DNA from: Rhodospirillales bacterium
GTDB lineage: Bacteria; Pseudomonadota; Alphaproteobacteria; Rhodospirillales; Defluviicoccaceae
Assembly (NCBI GenBank): GCA_016710335.1
Contig: JADJXQ010000001.1
Span: 248,001 to 312,000, forward strand
Length of the DNA: 64,000 bases
Direction of reading: 5' to 3'
Part shown: positions 61,476 through 64,000 of the stretch, in pieces
How the letters are laid out: the number at the start of each line of letters is the position of its first letter
Position numbering within the stretch: position 1 is the stretch's first letter
Translations under genes and position numbers: made by a program
Notes under the pieces: model-generated
Databases searched by the model: none
Seen by the model: the letters and a program-made list of their open reading frames with translations, nothing else
Told to the model about the DNA's origin: nothing

Positions 61476-62914
61476 ATGACCGTCGTCACCCGCTTCGCTC
61501 CGTCCCCGACCGGGTTCCTCCACATCGGCGGCGCCCGCACGGCGCTGTTCAACTGGCTCTTCGCCCGCCACCACGGCGGCAGCTACCACCTCCGCATCGA
61601 GGACACCGACCGCAAGCGCTCCACCCCGGAGGCCGTCGCCGCGATCATCGGCGGCCTTTCGTGGCTCGGCCTGGACTGGGACGGCAAGGTGGTCTCCCAG
61701 TTCGAGCGGGCGTCCCGCCACGCCGAGGCGGCCGAGCGCCTGGTTGCGGAGGGCAACGCCTACTATTGCTATGCCAGCCCGGACGAACTGGCGGCGATGC
61801 GCGAAGAGGCGCGGCGAGGGAAAGGTCCGCTACGACGGACCGCTGGCGCGACCGGGACCCGGGCGAGGCGCCCGACGGGCGCGGCCGGTGGTGCGCCTGA
61901 AGGCGCCCCAGACGGGCGAGACCTGCATCGACGACAACGTCCAGGGGCGGGTGACCGTCGCCAACGCACAGCTCGACGACATGATTCTTCTGCGCGCCGA
62001 TGGCACCCCCACCTACATGCTGGCCGTGGTCGTCGATGATCACGACATGGGCGTCACCCACGTCATCCGCGGCGACGACCACCTCACCAATGCATTTCGC
62101 CAGATGCAGCTCTATCGCGCCCTCGGCTGGGAGCCGCCGGCATTCGCCCACATCCCGCTGATCCACGGCGCGGATGGCGCCAAGCTGTCGAAGCGGCACG
62201 GCGCCCTCGGCGTCGACGCCTACCGGGAGATGGGCATCCTGCCGGAGGCCATGTGCAACTACCTGCTTCGGCTCGGCTGGGGGCACGGCGACGACGAGTT
62301 CATCAGCCGCGAGCAGGCCGTGGCGTGGTTCGATCTCGACGGGGTCGGACGGTCGCCGGCCCGATTCGACATGGCCAAGCTGCTGAACGTCAGCGCCCAC
62401 TACCTGCGCGCCGCCGAAGACGCCCGCCTCTGCCGCCTGGTGCTCGAGCGGTTGCATGGGTCCTGCTGCGCGGCCGTTGTCGGCGCACGCCGAACAGCGA
62501 ATCTTGAACGGGATGGAGAGCCTCAAGCCACGCGCCAGGACGGTGGCGGATCTGGCGGACGCCGCCGCGGTCTACGCCGTGGATGCGCCGCCGGCGATGG
62601 CTGCGGAGGCGGCGGCGCTGTTGACGGAGGATGCCCTGGCGTTGTTAAGCGATTTGACGCGGACCTTGGAGGCTCATAAACAGTGGGACGCACGGTCTTT
62701 GGAGGCGTTGGTGCGGGATTTCGTCACGACACGACAACCGGAGCCGCGGAAGCTCGGCGAGGTTGCGCAGCCGCTGCGCATAGCCCTCACCGGGTCGAAG
62801 GTTTCGCCGCCGATCTTCGACGTGATGGAGATTTTGGGACGGACGGAAACGCTGGCTCGCCTCGCTCTAGTCGTTTCTGCCTCCGCTCCCGCCCTGGAAG
62901 ATAAGGAAGCCTGA
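61476..62914 (+). CDS. gltX: Glutamyl-tRNA synthetase, broken by several frameshifts
   Basis: The GluRS sequence starts TVVTRFAPSPTGFLHIGGAR (HIGH motif HIGG) from ATG 61476 and changes frame several times. Between about 61815 and 61890 the expected VRYDG, RWRDRDPGEAPDGRG and PVVRLKAPQTGET lie in three different frames (net +1). The main part (AKLSKRHGALGVDAYREMG, KMSKS site) follows. Near 62455-62475 a further +1 leads to ARPLSAHAEQRILNGMESLK and the C-terminal anticodon domain. Joined, the protein has about 478 residues, normal for GluRS. It charges tRNA-Glu. Sequencing indels are more likely than gene decay because all parts are well conserved. Confidence 0.85.
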
Positions 62915-62916
62915 CG

Positions 62917-64000
<1,084 letters not shown>

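Noticed and set aside
61815..62475. Programmed ribosomal frameshifting in gltX
   Set aside because: Four or more shifts in both directions without a slippery heptamer and pseudoknot pattern; errors explain it better.

Overview
This is a 64 kb stretch of GC-rich chromosome from an alphaproteobacterium. The gene content fits Rhodospirillales best: TrcR (DUF1013), an alphaproteobacterial-type RpoH next to rluD, an HpnL-like hopanoid-associated membrane protein, an Anbu proteasome homologue, two TRAP uptake systems and minCDE. The order-level assignment is inference; no rRNA or other marker is present. Genes lie on both strands in short operons. I saw no tRNA, rRNA, CRISPR array, prophage or insertion sequence.

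Layout. 1-5.4 kb: universal stress protein, Anbu protease, an HpnL-like membrane protein, a FixL/FixJ-like two-component pair and a stand-alone receiver. 5.6-11.2 kb: glycerophosphodiesterase, VapBC-type toxin-antitoxin pair, mmsA, uvrB. 11.4-24.9 kb: a GGDEF protein and an EAL protein that look like one split gene, a CDF transporter, GST, asparagine synthetase, SDR, a tandem Usp, an APH-ATPase fusion, two orphan polar amino acid permeases, and a TetR repressor divergent from a TPR protein with a clear palindrome between them. 24.9-41 kb: pirin, glycerate kinase, a frameshifted hydrolase, gluQ, two TRAP operons (one ending in a family III CoA-transferase, one followed by an amidase and exonuclease III), a pentapeptide-repeat protein and a 2-hydroxyacid dehydrogenase. 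41-50.4 kb: minCDE, a long DUF2914 protein, a tiny membrane protein, 3-hydroxyisobutyrate dehydrogenase-type and ketopantoate reductase-type enzymes, quinone oxidoreductase, a BtuF-like protein and trcR. 50.4-64 kb: DUF3775, a radical SAM protein, a glycosyltransferase pair, hspQ, a degenerate cyclase-like protein, moaB, a DUF4921/JAMM/membrane-protein operon, rluD-rpoH, yjbQ, gltX and gltA.

Several genes appear broken by single-base indels while protein similarity continues in another frame: the GGDEF/EAL pair, the alpha/beta hydrolase at 27.4 kb, gltX (at least four changes) and gltA (near the right edge). Because gltX and gltA are normally essential, uncorrected sequencing or assembly indels are the simplest explanation. 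Frame-dependent conclusions here should be checked against raw reads.

I found no clear new defence or biosynthetic system. The best candidates for follow-up are the cyclase-like protein that lacks catalytic residues (54.2-55.7 kb), the JAMM/DUF4921 operon whose 5' end overlaps the start of rluD, the TetR/TPR pair with its operator, and the Anbu locus without its usual partners.
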